Positions 53,894 to 64,000 of a stretch of DNA of 64,000 nt are shown piece by piece. Under the pieces are notes generated by a model that worked only from the letters and a program-made list of their open reading frames with translations, ran no database searches and was not told the DNA's origin. A program made the translations under genes and the position numbers. Position 1 is the first letter of the stretch. Each line of letters begins with the position of its first letter. The stretch comes from Agelas oroides (lineage: Eukaryota; Porifera; Demospongiae; Agelasida; Agelasidae): assembly GCA_949130485.1 (NCBI GenBank), contig OX422191.1:3485840-3549839 (forward strand). Direction: 5' to 3'.

Positions 53894-54145
53894 TGCATGG
53901 ACAGTTAATTCTGTGAACATATTGGTTAAGAATCCAAAACACGTCACCTTTTCCTTGAAGCCTAACATTTACCCATTTGCATCACAAGCAAGTTATCAAG
54001 AATGCTTACTCATCTGCATCACAAATGCCAGACTACTTGCTTGTGATATGGATGGGTGAATGTTAGGCTTGGAGGAAAAGGTGATTGCTGTAATGTGTTT
54101 TTGGATTCTTAACCAATCTGTTCACAGAATTAACTGTCCATGCAT
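53894..54145. repeat. 252-bp imperfect palindrome
   Basis: GCATGGACAGTTAATTCTGT at the left mirrors ACAGAATTAACTGTCCATGC at the right. The arms continue through AAGAATCCAAAACAC and GCCTAACATT with small gaps. Probably a foldback MITE. The target duplication was not resolved. Confidence 0.75.
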
Positions 54146-54425
54146 GCAATATGAAACTCAGATGGCAAATGGCTTGTTGAAATGACAATTCCCTTTTTCA
54201 GTGAATTAATATATACGAGGCTAGTGCTGTTATCACAACTTCAATAGCAAGTGTGAAACCACAAGCAGCTGCTGTTTGTCAGTCTTCCGGAGATAATTAT
54301 CAGCCTTAGCGCTTGCGCAATGGGAGTAAATGAAATTCCTGTGCTGAAACGCAGTTACGCAAGTTACCAGACCCCTTCCGCCTCTTGCGGAAAGGGGTGT
54401 GGCCACGCGAGACAAGCGGAAAGTA

Positions 54426-54746
54426 TAGTCTCGTGCCCAGACCCAACCCTCTCATGAGGAAAGGGTCTGGTGTCACAAGCCTGAATCCTTGGGCTAGCGG
54501 AAGTGTTGAAGCCTTGTAATTGTTAGTGTAGATTACAAATTGGTCAGTGTTGAATAATGAATCTCATAACATCACTTTGAGCAGTACGATTGAAGTACTT
54601 GTTCTCGCTTCCGCATTATTCCAATAAACGCCGCTCTGCAATTTCATTGGTCGCTCCACATTTCTGGAGCTAGCCCAAGGATTTCGACTTGTGACACCAG
54701 ACCCCTTCCCCTCGCGTGAGCTAGGTGGGGTCTGGGCACGAGACTA
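54426..54746. mobile_element. 321-bp TAGTCTCG-family element with longer interior
   Basis: TAGTCTCGTGCCCAGACCC...GGTCTGGGCACGAGACTA, with inner inverted arms GTGTCACAAGCCTGAATCCTT versus AAGGATTTCGACTTGTGACAC. The outer 9-mers are CGGAAAGTA and CGGAATCAA, a decayed duplication. Confidence 0.7.
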
Positions 54747-55030
54747 CGGAATCAAATCAAAAACACCGCCAAGCTATTTTTAGCCGGTTCATCAGTCCTT
54801 GCCTAGCGCCTGCAAGCAGCGCATGCACCCTTGCAGGAGACTTCACAAGCGCAGTGTCACTTGGCCTTCTGGCATCGATGACCTTTCGTACATCGCGAAT
54901 CTCGTTATGTACAGACTTGCTCATGAGAAAAAAATTACGGGTTTACCCCAAATTTAGATTTTAACCCTCTCTTTACGAGATTTAAGTTCACCGTATTTCT
55001 GCATACAAGCAATGAAGCATGCACGTCAAG

Positions 55031-55326
55031 CAAGGGGTAGTCACTTATATGTCCCGTGTAGAAGCGTTTGCAACCGGGATCAAAACTGAATCAAGCGATC
55101 AAAGCCCTTTCGGGGGGCCGATCAAAGGATCAAGGTGACCTCCGAACTGCTAAAAATCAACAATCAAGAGCGCGCGGCTGCAATTTGACCTTTGACCCTT
55201 GAAAATCAAGCGATCAAGAGCCTCTGGGGGGGACGATCAAGCGATCAAGCACAATTTTTGCCGATCAAAAAATTTGATCGCGGTCGCAAACGCTTCTACA
55301 GGCGACATATAAGTGACTACCCCTTG
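55031..55326. mobile_element. MITE with CAAGGGGTAGTC ends, 5-bp target duplication
   Basis: Ends CAAGGGGTAGTCACTTATAT and complement, flanked by TCAAG at 55026-55030 and 55327-55331. The interior is rich in GATCAA/AAGCGATCAA repeats. The superfamily is unknown; a 5-bp duplication excludes hAT, Tc1 and TTAA classes. Confidence 0.75.
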
Positions 55327-55868
55327 TCAAGGGAAAAGAGAACAAGTAAGCATGGTATCAGTATAGTATTAAAGCTAGTCAGTAGGCCTATTGAATATCA
55401 GAGAAGGGATGCATTTCTGGCATCTGTGTAGGGGAAAACAGACTAACATTACAGACCAGTGCACCCTCACAGCATATTAATCAAGGAGTATGGAGGCCTA
55501 AGGCTAAGTTTTGTGTCTCATGGGCTGCAACAAATCTTGAATTGTATTTTCTATTTCTATCCATGATCCTTAACTGATCAGCACTCTTGTGTTTGGTGCA
55601 TAATTAGCAAACCTGCTGTTGTGGTGTGCATCTGTGCGCTATGTTGCTGTACACTGCAATCTAACTATGCACCAAGGGTCAAACAATGTTGAAATTGTCG
55701 ACGCTGTGTGTTGAAATCAGGCTTAAAAATGAAGCTATTTTATGTCTGTTCAATGTGTTCATGTTCTATGCTAGAGGCAAAAATTCTGCATGCTTTAGAG
55801 CTTCAAATTGAACCCTCACTATGCATTCACATATTCAAATTATGCATACCTTCTGCAATATCTTAATA

Positions 55869-56537
55869 CAGTAAAACCTCCGAACAAAGGACACATTGGG
55901 GACAGGCCAGTTGTCCCTTGTAGAGAGGTTGTCCTCTTCTCGGAGGTTTACCTTTAAACCTAATTAAAGACGAAAAATAACACTTAAATGTATATATATT
56001 CTGCTTCATTTTGATGTTTTTTTCAATAGCAATATGGCAAGAGCAACAATACTATCATGCTTATGTAAAGGACCACCGCTGCGGGTCCGGAATACGGAGG
56101 TATCCGTTATAAGCATTCGGTATACTTCCGGTAGGCGTGGTAATCTCTGATCGGCTGCCGGGCTGTTGAATGCGATGAGGTCGCATTTTCGGACCTCTCC
56201 GTTGCTTTATGCTGACGAGAAAGGCTAGCACGATGAGCAATAGTGCTAATATAGTGCTCGGTCTTTTGAATCCAGCAACGGTGGCGTTACGAAAGCGGTC
56301 GACAAGCGTCCGCATTATGTGGGTGTAACTTCACTGTCTGTTTTCGGAGGTAATTTTGTATTGGCTAAGGTACGTCGGGGGCTGGTCAGTGTCCGTTGTT
56401 CGGAGTTGAGAGGTGACCGCTTCTCGGAGGTTCGAAATGTATTAGTTCTATGGAAAAATCAATTGGGGGGCAAGTGAGCCGTCCGCTGTACAGAGGTTGT
56501 CCGCTTTTCGGAGGGTCCGTTATTAGAAGTTTTACTG
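55869..56537. mobile_element. pogo/Tigger-like non-autonomous element
   Basis: Ends CAGTAAAACCTCCGAACAAAG and AGTTTTACTG with TA on both sides. Repeated GGTTGTCC/TCTTCTCGGAGG subterminal motifs. The CAGT-(A/G)-(A/G)AACC terminus and TA target are typical of pogo-group elements. No transposase. Confidence 0.75.
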
Positions 56538-56840
56538 TATACTTTAAAATCCTTACCTAGTTCGATTGCACCGTTAATGCTGTGTCCTTATTTTATGTAT
56601 CAAGCAAAATTCTCATTTCTATTTTCTTCAATAGAGCTAATGCTGTTCAAAATACAGAGAACTAAGTATTAATATAGTTGGCCTCCATACTGATTGTACG
56701 CAGAAATTCGGTGAAGTTAAATCTCATAGGGAGAGGGTTAAAATCTAAATTGGGGGTAAACTCGTAATTTTTTTTCGCATGAGCAAGTCTGTACATAACG
56801 AGATTCTACATCGCATATCGGCCTGCAGGCCAGTCACGTG

Positions 56841-57147
56841 ATCTGCATGTGATTGGCAGCCTTAGCTGCCACTTGTTTTTTCACTCGTTCTTTCTCTCCC
56901 ATGACAGCAAATGTAAGCTTACATGCATGTGCGCTGACCCACACTCCAGCATCATTGGATCCATTGCACAGGCTGTGCCATGTGCCATGTACATGTGTGC
57001 CTCCCGCAGACCTCTACCAGAGAGTGGGCGGTATAGTAGGGTCTCTGCTGATTTTCAAATTTTGTTATTGCTAAGGAAAATTTTCAAACCCTCACATGTA
57101 TGGAATTGTATGTAACTTTAATTGCAATACGCCATTGAAAATTGTAC
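56841..57147. other. intergenic, no gene
   Basis: One 88-codon frame lacks any recognisable domain. Confidence 0.4.
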
Positions 57148-57151
57148 TTAA

Positions 57152-58245
57152 GGTGGTACTCCACCCTGGATTTTCAAGGTCAACAAACCTGGAATCCAAG
57201 CTGATAGCCTGCTTTTGTCTTCTTAAACTTTTAACAAACAGTCAGTTCTGGGGGTCTTCAACCGTTCACTCTCCGTAAAATTGGGGATTTTCCCCGTTTC
57301 CTGTCAGCATTGATCAGTTTATAATTAAGTTAGTTAAGATGTGGCCTGGCAGAACCCCTCATGTGGTGGTCGGAACTTTGAAGATAAGATCGACTTAAAA
57401 AAAAAAAGGCGTTTAGTAGAGTGCTGTAGTGTCAGTAGCTCTGAGTAGTGCGTAATGCCTGCTTGTGAACTTGTGTCTAGAAGCAGCAGAAAGGCCACAG
57501 TGGCCAAGACTGTACTCATTGGGTAGGCCCAGGTCTTGCGATTGTATGCCAAGCCTAATAGGTGACCATGGCCCGGTGCTTCGAGTGCTGGGCTGGGCTT
57601 TAACTAGAATGCGCAATATATCGTTGGTACTACGCTGAAGTAGACAAGAAAGCTGAAGAGTGGTTGTGTGTGGAACAGAGCCGTGAGTTGTTTAGCGACA
57701 TAAGGGGGAGAGGCGGAGCTAGTAATGCTTGCTTCCACTCGTGAATGAGCCCCTCCCATAGACAAGCTGTGAATTAGGGTAGTGACAAACATAAGTCTAG
57801 CCTGACTTTGAGAGTAGCTCTGAACAAAAGCTGACATAGATTGGTTTGAGATACATTGGTGGTTAGGACGCTACCTACTGTGAGCATGTAGATGGGTCCA
57901 TCAGTTGCAAATTTGGGTTCATGAATATATTCATGAATGTATTAATCAGGTACTAAAACCCTTTTTAAAATCAGGCAAAGCAAGATTGCCCTAAAGCAAA
58001 CCCTAACCCTGAAACTAGGAGTAACCCTGGTCCTGACTAGCCTCGTTCCCAGGCCTTCCCCGGCTCCAGTTTTTGATCGCTTGCAGTATGCAAAAACGGA
58101 GGGTTAGGGTTAGGGACCCTCCGTTTTTGCATACTGCAAGCGATCAAAAACTGGAGCCGGGGAAGGCCTGGGAACGAGGCTAGGTCCTGACTGTAACCCA
58201 GGTTTATGTTTTTGTTAACCTCCACCGAGTGACGGCCGTGCCACC
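57152..58245. mobile_element. TTAA-flanked element, copy 2 (inverted relative to copy 1)
   Basis: TTAA at 57148-57151 and 58246-58249. Interior collinear with 50942-51946 in the opposite orientation. Interrupted by the hairpin at 58038-58182. Confidence 0.75.
58038..58182. mobile_element. hairpin element with telomere-like loop, 9-bp target duplication
   Basis: TAGCCTCGTTCCCAGGCCTT with arms of about 65 bp, flanked by GGTCCTGAC at 58029-58037 and 58183-58191. The loop reads GGGTTAGGGTTAGGGACCC. Confidence 0.88.
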
Positions 58246-58249
58246 TTAA

Positions 58250-58346
58250 GACCCTAAGCCTAGCCCTAGCCCTAACCCTGGTTTGCCTTAACCCTAAAAT
58301 CCCTAACCCTAATCTCATTAACCCTAACCCTAACCCTAATTGTGCC
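58250..58346. repeat. interstitial CCCTAA (telomere-like) repeats
   Basis: Degenerate CCCTAACCCTAA units interspersed with CCTAGCCCTAG. Copy 1 of the same TTAA element carries only one or two such units. Confidence 0.7.
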
Positions 58347-59032
58347 TATGAATCTAATTAAAGCACAACAGAGCTCTAAAATCTGGAGTGTTTCTGTCCA
58401 TGTCATGAATATTAATGAGCTGGCCTCAGCATTATCCATGAACAACTCTGGGTTCAGTCAGCTGTCCAACTAGTCTATCAAGCTAGACCCTCTCTCACCC
58501 TCCAGAAAAGTGAGAGAGGGTCTAGCTTGATAGACTACTGTCCAATGGGAGGGTTAGGGTATGCTGACTCTTATGAACCTCATTATTGTTCTTCTGCTGA
58601 AACATTGGCAACTTGGCTTGGGGCTGAAAGGAATGGGTGAATGATGTTGAAGATTTATGAGTATGCCCTGAGCCTTTCATGGACTCAAACCCGAACAGAA
58701 CTGGGGTATGAATCTCATTAACCCTCTTTGGATACTTGTGAGTTGTTAATGTCGCAATTGAGATCAATGAATCTCATTAAAGGCATGTAATTCCAGCTGG
58801 AAGTCAGGCAATCTCTTCCCTCATGCATATTTATATTTGAATTTAACTAGCTCTGTGTGGCACCCCTAGGCAACATTCCATTCATTGGTCCTCAAGAATA
58901 TGATTAGTGGTGTCATGTTTGTTCTGTGGTAACACTGAATTGGGTTGACGTGATGAATGTAACATGTAGAATGTTCATAGTTCAGTTATGTGCAGCATTT
59001 AATACCCCAAAGTATATATGAAGAATTAAATA
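58347..59032. other. intergenic, no gene; one hairpin
   Basis: Repeated ATGAATCTCATTAA motifs. The hairpin at 58471-58537 is listed separately. 59005-59032 is duplicated at about 60690-60712. Confidence 0.45.
58471..58537. mobile_element. divergent hairpin element (TAGTCTATC ends), 9-bp target duplication
   Basis: TAGTCTATCAAGCTAGACCC to its complement, flanked by CTGTCCAAC (58462-58470) and CTGTCCAAT (58538-58546). The terminal TAGTCT and the 9-bp target link it to the main family despite different inner sequence. Confidence 0.75.
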
Positions 59033-59887
59033 CAGTGGAACCCCTCTATAGCGGCCACCATCGGGGAATGAAGTTTTGGCCTTTATAGAGGGGTGTCCCT
59101 ATCTCAGGGTTTTTTTCATAAATGCCATTTAAATCGGTTATCAAGCATTTTAAGAAACAAAACAACAATACAACTTGAAATTATGCACAAAATCAGTCCA
59201 AGCAAAAGAAAAAAGATTACATTAACAAGATTAAGCCGCCGGGTGAAAATTTCAAGTGTGCTCCGCCTAGCAGCGTCAAGGCTTGCACAGTGAAGGTAGG
59301 TCAGCATGTTCATTGATGATGCAATCCTTGTTGCCTCTTCTGAGTATCATTTGCTATCCAGGAATGTTTGAACCGTTGAACTTCAAGGGAAGACATGGCG
59401 CGCAGAGAAGCACGTTTAAGCCTTGGGAGTGGGGCTAACTACAGTGAAATGCGCACTTACCTACTGGCTTATAATTTGCACCGCTGCACAATCATTCTCA
59501 TGCCTTCACAGTTCTACCTGGTAACGACACTTCTTTACAGCATGGTCGACGCCTCTCACGTAAGGCTAGCTGGGTGTTGTTAGCGCCTACACAGATGGCA
59601 GTAGCATGACTATCTTGTTTGATAACTGGTGCACGTGCAGTGCGAGTCCGCGGCCGTTTGTGCTCATTAAAAAGTGGGTGGAGCTGGCCGTAGCGCGGGG
59701 TTATTTTGTAGTGATGGGCATCATTTGGGGCCGAAAATGTGGCCGTAATACGGAGTAGAGAGGTGGCCGCGAAACAGGGGTTTCTTAAGTACTATTCTGA
59801 ATAGCGATGCGGTCGGGACCAAGGTGAGTGTCCGCCATAGACAGGGTGGCCGCTCATCAGAGGTGGTCGTTGAGAGGGGTTCCACTG
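59033..59887. mobile_element. pogo/Tigger-like non-autonomous element with empty site
   Basis: Ends CAGTGGAACCCCTCTATAGC and GAGAGGGGTTCCACTG. Left flank TA, right flank decayed to CA. The duplicated locus near 60710 (GAATTAAATATTGTTTTGTAGG) lacks the insert. No transposase frame. Confidence 0.75.
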
Positions 59888-59987
59888 CAGGTGATTGTTT
59901 TGTAGGATTATAAATAAAGAAACCACTTGGCCAATCTTGCTTTGTGAAAAGTAACTTAGTTGCTGATTGTGATGAACCTGAAAACTG

Positions 59988-60172
59988 TAGCCTCGTTCCC
60001 AGGCCTCCCCCATTTTACCTTCCGTTTGCGTTCACAATAATACGCGGGAGCGGAAGACCTTCAGCTCCCGTGTATTATTGTGAACGCAAACAGAAGGTAG
60101 ACCTTCCGCTCCCGTGTATTATTGTGAATACAAACGGAAGGTAAAACGGGGGAGGCCTGGGAACCGAGGCTA
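59988..60172. mobile_element. hairpin element with empty paralogous site, 9-bp target duplication
   Basis: TAGCCTCGTTCCCAGGCCTC...GAGGCCTGGGAACCGAGGCTA flanked by TGAAAACTG at 59979-59987 and 60173-60181. The duplicate at 60791-60799 has one TGAAAACTG and no insert. The middle contains an extra repeat of the arm. Confidence 0.9.
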
Positions 60173-60331
60173 TGAAAACTGTACTTTTGACAACACTAGC
60201 TATTGTATAGCTCTTTCATGCTATACAGTATACACTGCTTGGGGCACAAGCAATCTGTTTGAGAACTGGTGGCTATATTTGTAGCACTTCATGGTATTAA
60301 ACTGCAATTTCAGTTACTATCTCTACTCTAC

Positions 60332-60520
60332 TTAAATCACAGGTGGTATAAGTTTAAAGGTGGTATAAGTGATTTATACTACCTGCAATGACATATCAGA
60401 TTGCAGTATTTCCGATTTAGCTATAGTATAAGACTCGTTATACTCCGCTGCTCGTCCAATGAAATACGTAGAAAGTGATGTAATGTGGTATAAGTTGAAC
60501 TTATACCACCTGTGATTTAA
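60332..60520. mobile_element. TTAA-bounded short inverted-repeat element
   Basis: TTAAATCACAGGTGGTATAA and complement at the ends. It adjoins the truncated FN3-like exon copy. Confidence 0.65.
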
Positions 60521-60549
60521 CCAATTGCAGAGAAAATATAACCACTCAC

Positions 60550-60673
60550 TTTCTGTGCTAACTGGTCCAACAATAGAACTTGGGAGATGAGCTGAGACAA
60601 CTACCATTGATATGTTATAGCTAGCACGATTTCTGCCAGTGATGAGCAGCTGGTTGATAGTGCCATTGGTGAT
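60550..60673 (-). pseudogene. truncated duplicate of the FN3-like exon
   Basis: Minus strand. TNGTINQLLITGRNRASYN then ISMVVVSAHLPSSIVGPVSTE, ending at a GTGAGT donor (60549-60544). It is cut at about 60673, where it joins duplicated sequence from 59005 onward. Confidence 0.45.
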
Positions 60674-60689
60674 TGTACCACAGAATATC

Positions 60690-60885
60690 CCAAAGTATAT
60701 ATGAAGAATTAAATATTGTTTTGTAGGATTAATAAAGAAACCACTTGGCCAATCTTGCTTTGTTAATTTAGTTGCTGTTTGTGATGAACCTGAAAACTGT
60801 ATACTTTTGACAACACTAGCTATTGTATAGTTCATGCTATACAGTATACACTGCTTGGGGCACAAGCAATCTTTCCGCAATAATT
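60690..60885. repeat. duplicate of 59005-60280 without its two insertions
   Basis: CCAAAGTATATATGAAGAAT, GAAACCACTTGGCCAATCTT, GATGAACCTGAAAACTGTA and CACTGCTTGGGGCACAAGCA occur in the same order as at 59005-59032, 59888-59987 and 60173-60255. Confidence 0.8.
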
Positions 60886-61114
60886 TAGTCACAGCAAATC
60901 CATGTTACAGAGAGTAAAGTATGCTTCAATAACACTTCCTGTACTAGAAACGTATGAGCAACCTTTAATTTTCTGTATGGTTGCCTGGGGAAGAGGCCAT
61001 TTTTTGCAGTGGTCTTACTATCAGACTTGCCCCAAATGACGATTAGTCACCTAGTAATGATTGTGTTTTATGCTTAATGTGCATTACAATTGCAGAGAAA
61101 ATATAACCACTCAC

Positions 61115-61300
61115 TTTCTGTGCTAACTGGTCCAACAATAGAACTTGGGAGATGAGCTGAGACAGCTACCATTGAGATGTCATAGCTAGCACGATTTCTG
61201 CCAGTGATGAGCAGCTGATTGATAGTGCCATTGGTGACTATCTCACTGCCTGAGTCAGGACGATCAGTTGAGCACTTCACACCCAGTGGGGGTGGCACCC
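61115..61300 (-). CDS. fibronectin type III-like exon
   Basis: The minus-strand frame ends at a canonical GTGAGT donor (61114-61109). It reads GVPPPLGVKCS, then TNGTINQLLITGRNRASYD and ISMVAVSAHLPSSIVGPVSTE. The Y-x-I-S-(M/V)-x-A-V-S end with P-x-x-GP matches the F and G strands of FN3 domains in adhesion proteins and receptors. The 5' exon border is uncertain. The truncated copy at 60550-60673 shows local duplication. Confidence 0.45.
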
Positions 61301-61449
61301 CTAGGCTTGTGCATATTAGGCGAGCATAAATTTGAGCATAATCAGCGCTAGTAAGCATTGAGCATAATTTGAGCATAATTACAAACGTAAGCGTGCTAGA
61401 GCCTCGTGCAACAGACCTATAGAAGCTGGATCCTTCTGTGAAAGTGATG

Positions 61450-62660
61450 AAGTGCTGAGTTACCCCTTCAACGTTGAAGAGGTGGAGCATGCTTTGAAGC
61501 GCCTCATCTTGCTCCAGAACATGGTGTCCCAATTTTCGTGCATCAACTGGCTCTGCAAAATTTACAACTGCATGTGTGAAATCGAGGAAATTCCAGCATG
61601 TTTCAAGCATGGTCATTGTCATTCCGATTTTTAAGGGCAAGGCCTGCTCACAAAAAGTTATCGCGGCATTACCCTAACATCTATACTTGCAAAAGTCATT
61701 GAGATTCTTCTTTTAAATCGCATGAATCCAATCTTTGATGAGGCTGGAGTTCCACAATTAACAAACCCAAACAGCCTACAGGAAAGCAGTTGGATGTATG
61801 GACTCTATCTTTGCAGGGAAGGAAGCAATCACAAGATTCACTGCCGAAGGTGACTGCGTATACTCATGTTTCTATGATCTTGCCAGTGCTTTCGACACTG
61901 TTGAATTCTGCATGTTACTTGAACAGCTATCACATGCAAGAGTCAAAGGGAAATGCTGGAGATTGATTAAAGATTGGCACAAAAACCTAACAGCTAAGTA
62001 CGCTTGGATAACCACCTATCAAGCACCTTTCCAATTCAGAGAGGAGTCCGTCAAAGATCAGTGCTATCTCCAGCTCTGTTTAACTTAGTCATGGACCCGT
62101 TGCTTGCAAACCTCAAATCTAGAAACCTCGGCCTGAGCATACCTTGGTGCTTTTGGGCATGCCGATGACATTCATACTTCATCTACTACAGTCTCTGATG
62201 CAGGTGAGCAAGTCCAATCTGTGAACAATTTTGCAAAGACGAAGCATCTCAAGCTCTGTCCAGAGAGGTGTGGTGTGGTCATCAGTGGAAGACACAGACC
62301 ATGTGCATCTTTGGCCACTTTGCCTGTCGAAGACTCAGTGAAATGCCTTGGTGTATGGTGGGGAATAGAATCCACAGACCGGAAGTCGATTGAGGAGCGC
62401 ATCTGCAAGGCACGTGGAGCATTCCTTTCTCAAGGCAAAATTGGTGCTTTCCACGGACTCCTCAATCCACTCTCTTCAAGAAGCATTGTTGAATCTTGTG
62501 TTATGCCTGTCCTCATGTATGGCACAGAGACCTGGTTTCTCAACGCTATTGAAGCTAGAGTCCTTCCAAGCCGAGATAAGCAAGAGGGTACTAAAACTGC
62601 CAAGATTCACTCCTAACAATGTTGGCTCTAGGATGGCCCTCAATGCGATGTCGCTGTCTC
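61450..62660 (+). pseudogene. degenerate LINE reverse transcriptase
   Basis: Pieces of RT lie in several frames: NVEEVEHALKRL (about 61475), KSYRGITLTSILAKVIEILL (about 61655), CVYSCFYDLASAFDTVEF (61855, motif A), a VKDQCYLQLCLT stretch where RGVRQGSVLSPALFNL is expected (62047, motif B, frame broken), FGHADDIHTSS (about 62153, motif C with HADD), LKLCPERCGVVISGR (62250) and the downstream CLGVWWG and ESCVMPVLMYGTETW blocks. Clearly a dead copy with many frameshifts, unrelated in detail to the LINE at 23-27 kb. Confidence 0.8.
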
Positions 62661-62883
62661 TGTGCTAAGCTGTCTCTGCTTCATAGGATTTCCTCAAGGA
62701 ATGTACACACACTGTCATCTGAAGTCTGCTGAAGTCTACAGAACCCTCTCCACACTTGATGTGGAAATCAATCTCACTTGTGAAGCAATGTCATTTCCTG
62801 GAGCTCCCGTACGCCTCTATTCACTGATGAAATTCTCTCCAACTCCGCACACTATAAAAACAACTTTATACACTGCAAAAAAA

Positions 62884-63933
62884 GATTGGCTGTTTTAACC
62901 ACTGAGTGGTTACCCGGGTTGCAGTCAAGCTGAGGAGATGGTGGTTGAGAAGCTTATTTGTATTAGACACTAATTGCGTAAGCAACCTGACCTCATACTT
63001 TAAAGCAAACAACCCTCTAAACATTTGTGAGGGAATCACTACAACTACACTTTACTTTGTGGTGATTCTCACACAGATGTTCAGTGGTTACTCTAATTAT
63101 CTGCAAGATCATGGTTGCTATTGCAGGCTCTTTGAGGTGTGACCCCATTCAAGTGGTTACTATATCTGCAAGATCATGGTTGTAAGATAGTCTGGGAAGC
63201 TTCCTTTCTGGTTTTCTTATGCATATAGCAAAATATACAATATAACCACTGTCTTGGCAGCTTGTCTGCAACCTGGTAACCACTTAGCCTTGTACCCAGG
63301 CCGTTAATTAGGAAAAACGGCCTGGCAACTTATCCGAGTTCAAACTGTTGACTTCCGCTGCGCTGGAGTTGGCAGTACCAATCAGATTTCTGAGAACGCT
63401 TCATGTGACAATTGTAGAGAATTTTAATTGCGTCATAAATGCATCACAGTATTATACCCGTCCCGTGGTACCGCTATAGCGCTTGGAATGACGCTTTTGT
63501 TCAAACTCCTTCTGCCGACTTGTGTGCAACAACTACAGTACCTGCGGACAAAACGGATTCTTTATAAAAAAGGACCTGTTCGAGAGTAGCAGTGTCAGGT
63601 ACTAGTTAGTACTTACTGTCAGTCGGGTACATCGACATCGGTGAGCGAGAGCGAGTCTACTACAAGCAGTTCGTCTACAGATGACAAGTAAGACAGTAAC
63701 CACCCAATATAAGCCTGTAACGAGTCTACTGGCAACAACAACACGCTTGCACATTACGAACAGTCACGTGGCTATGATTAAATATCACATGCATTATGAT
63801 CCAATATTCATGGCTTGTATGGGTGCAGCTGTAATCTTTTCACGTCACATCCGTATACGGTTAAGTTTGAACCCGGGTAAGTTGCCAGGCCGTTATGAGG
63901 CTAGGTAACCACTATGTGGTTAAAACAACCAAT
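62884..63933. mobile_element. inverted-repeat element with TTTTAACCACT ends
   Basis: ATTGGCTGTTTTAACCACTG at the left and the complement of ATTGGTTGTTTTAACCACAT at the right. A solo end of the same family lies at 31331-31360. The right terminus is split by the 619-bp hairpin-family element at 63285. Confidence 0.65.
63285..63903. mobile_element. large TAGCCTTG-family element, 9-bp target duplication
   Basis: TAGCCTTGTACCCAGGCCGTTAA at the left; GCCAGGCCGTTATGAGGCTA at the right. GTAACCACT flanks at 63276-63284 and 63905-63913 derive from the terminus of the host element. The 600-bp interior has no recognised gene. Confidence 0.75.
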
Positions 63934-64000
63934 TTGTTTTTGTGGTGCAGCAAATTGTTTACTTTCTTTCCTATGCTAATACAAAGAATTTGGTGCTTGT

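Larger units (their letters stand above)
54860..56840. repeat. foldback pair of about 120-bp arms enclosing two MITEs
   Basis: 54891-55004 (TCTCGTTATGTACAGACTTG, GATTTTAACCCTCTC) is inverted at 56694-56810. The enclosed 1.7 kb contains elements at 55031-55326 and 55869-56537 and otherwise no gene. Confidence 0.65.

Noticed and set aside
62884..63933. TTTTAACCACT ends as a promoter palindrome
   Set aside because: The motif occurs at both ends of one element and as a solo end at 31.3 kb, which fits transposon termini better.

Overview
The window reads as nuclear DNA of a multicellular animal, most likely an early-branching marine invertebrate such as a sponge or cnidarian. Coding density is low, there are GT-AG introns and orphan exons, and transposon debris is abundant: hAT, Helitron, LINE, pogo-like, TTAA-target and foldback elements. 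There are no operons, Shine-Dalgarno sites, tRNA or rRNA genes, or CRISPR arrays. The lineage call is an inference from repeat and gene style, not from a marker gene.

The only long host-type genes are two paralogues about 20 kb apart on the + strand (15156-16844 and 35487-37224). Both encode an HMG-CoA-lyase-like DRE-TIM barrel fused to a C-terminal EF-hand. The first is intact, with a TATA-like box and a poly(A) signal. The second carries an 8-bp deletion that breaks the frame. A relic of the same gene's 3' UTR lies at about 18280-18515, and a piece of the upstream region is duplicated in inverted orientation at 5935-6030. Other host-type pieces are a SnoaL/DUF4440-like exon (48510-48650), a duplicated FN3-like exon (about 60550-61300) and a 49-nt exon-like segment present twice (5238-5286 and 53549-53597).

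Mobile DNA fills most of the rest. (i) 6.0-14.4 kb and 41.9-44.7 kb: arrays of Helitron-like elements ending in CTAG, including head-to-tail concatemers, one with a fragment of a Helitron protein gene. (ii) 18667-20924: a complete hAT element with matching ends, an 8-bp target duplication and a transposase broken by one frameshift. (iii) 22533-29501: a nest in which a foldback element holds a 5'-truncated LINE, and the LINE holds a 2.3-kb element with about 635-bp inverted arms. (iv) A widespread hairpin family with TAGCCTCG/TAGTCTCG ends that makes 9-bp target duplications, shown at more than ten sites. (v) Pogo-like, TTAA-target, 5-bp-target and other short inverted-repeat elements, several with an empty paralogous site inside the window.

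The window also holds a segmental duplication (1-880 plus 4407-5215 versus 48930-50375), a GGAT microsatellite of about 345 bp, several minisatellites and interstitial CCCTAA repeats. The signals most worth following are the DRE-TIM/EF-hand pair, a roughly 30-codon micro-ORF carried by two unrelated mobile families, and the 9-bp-target hairpin family.
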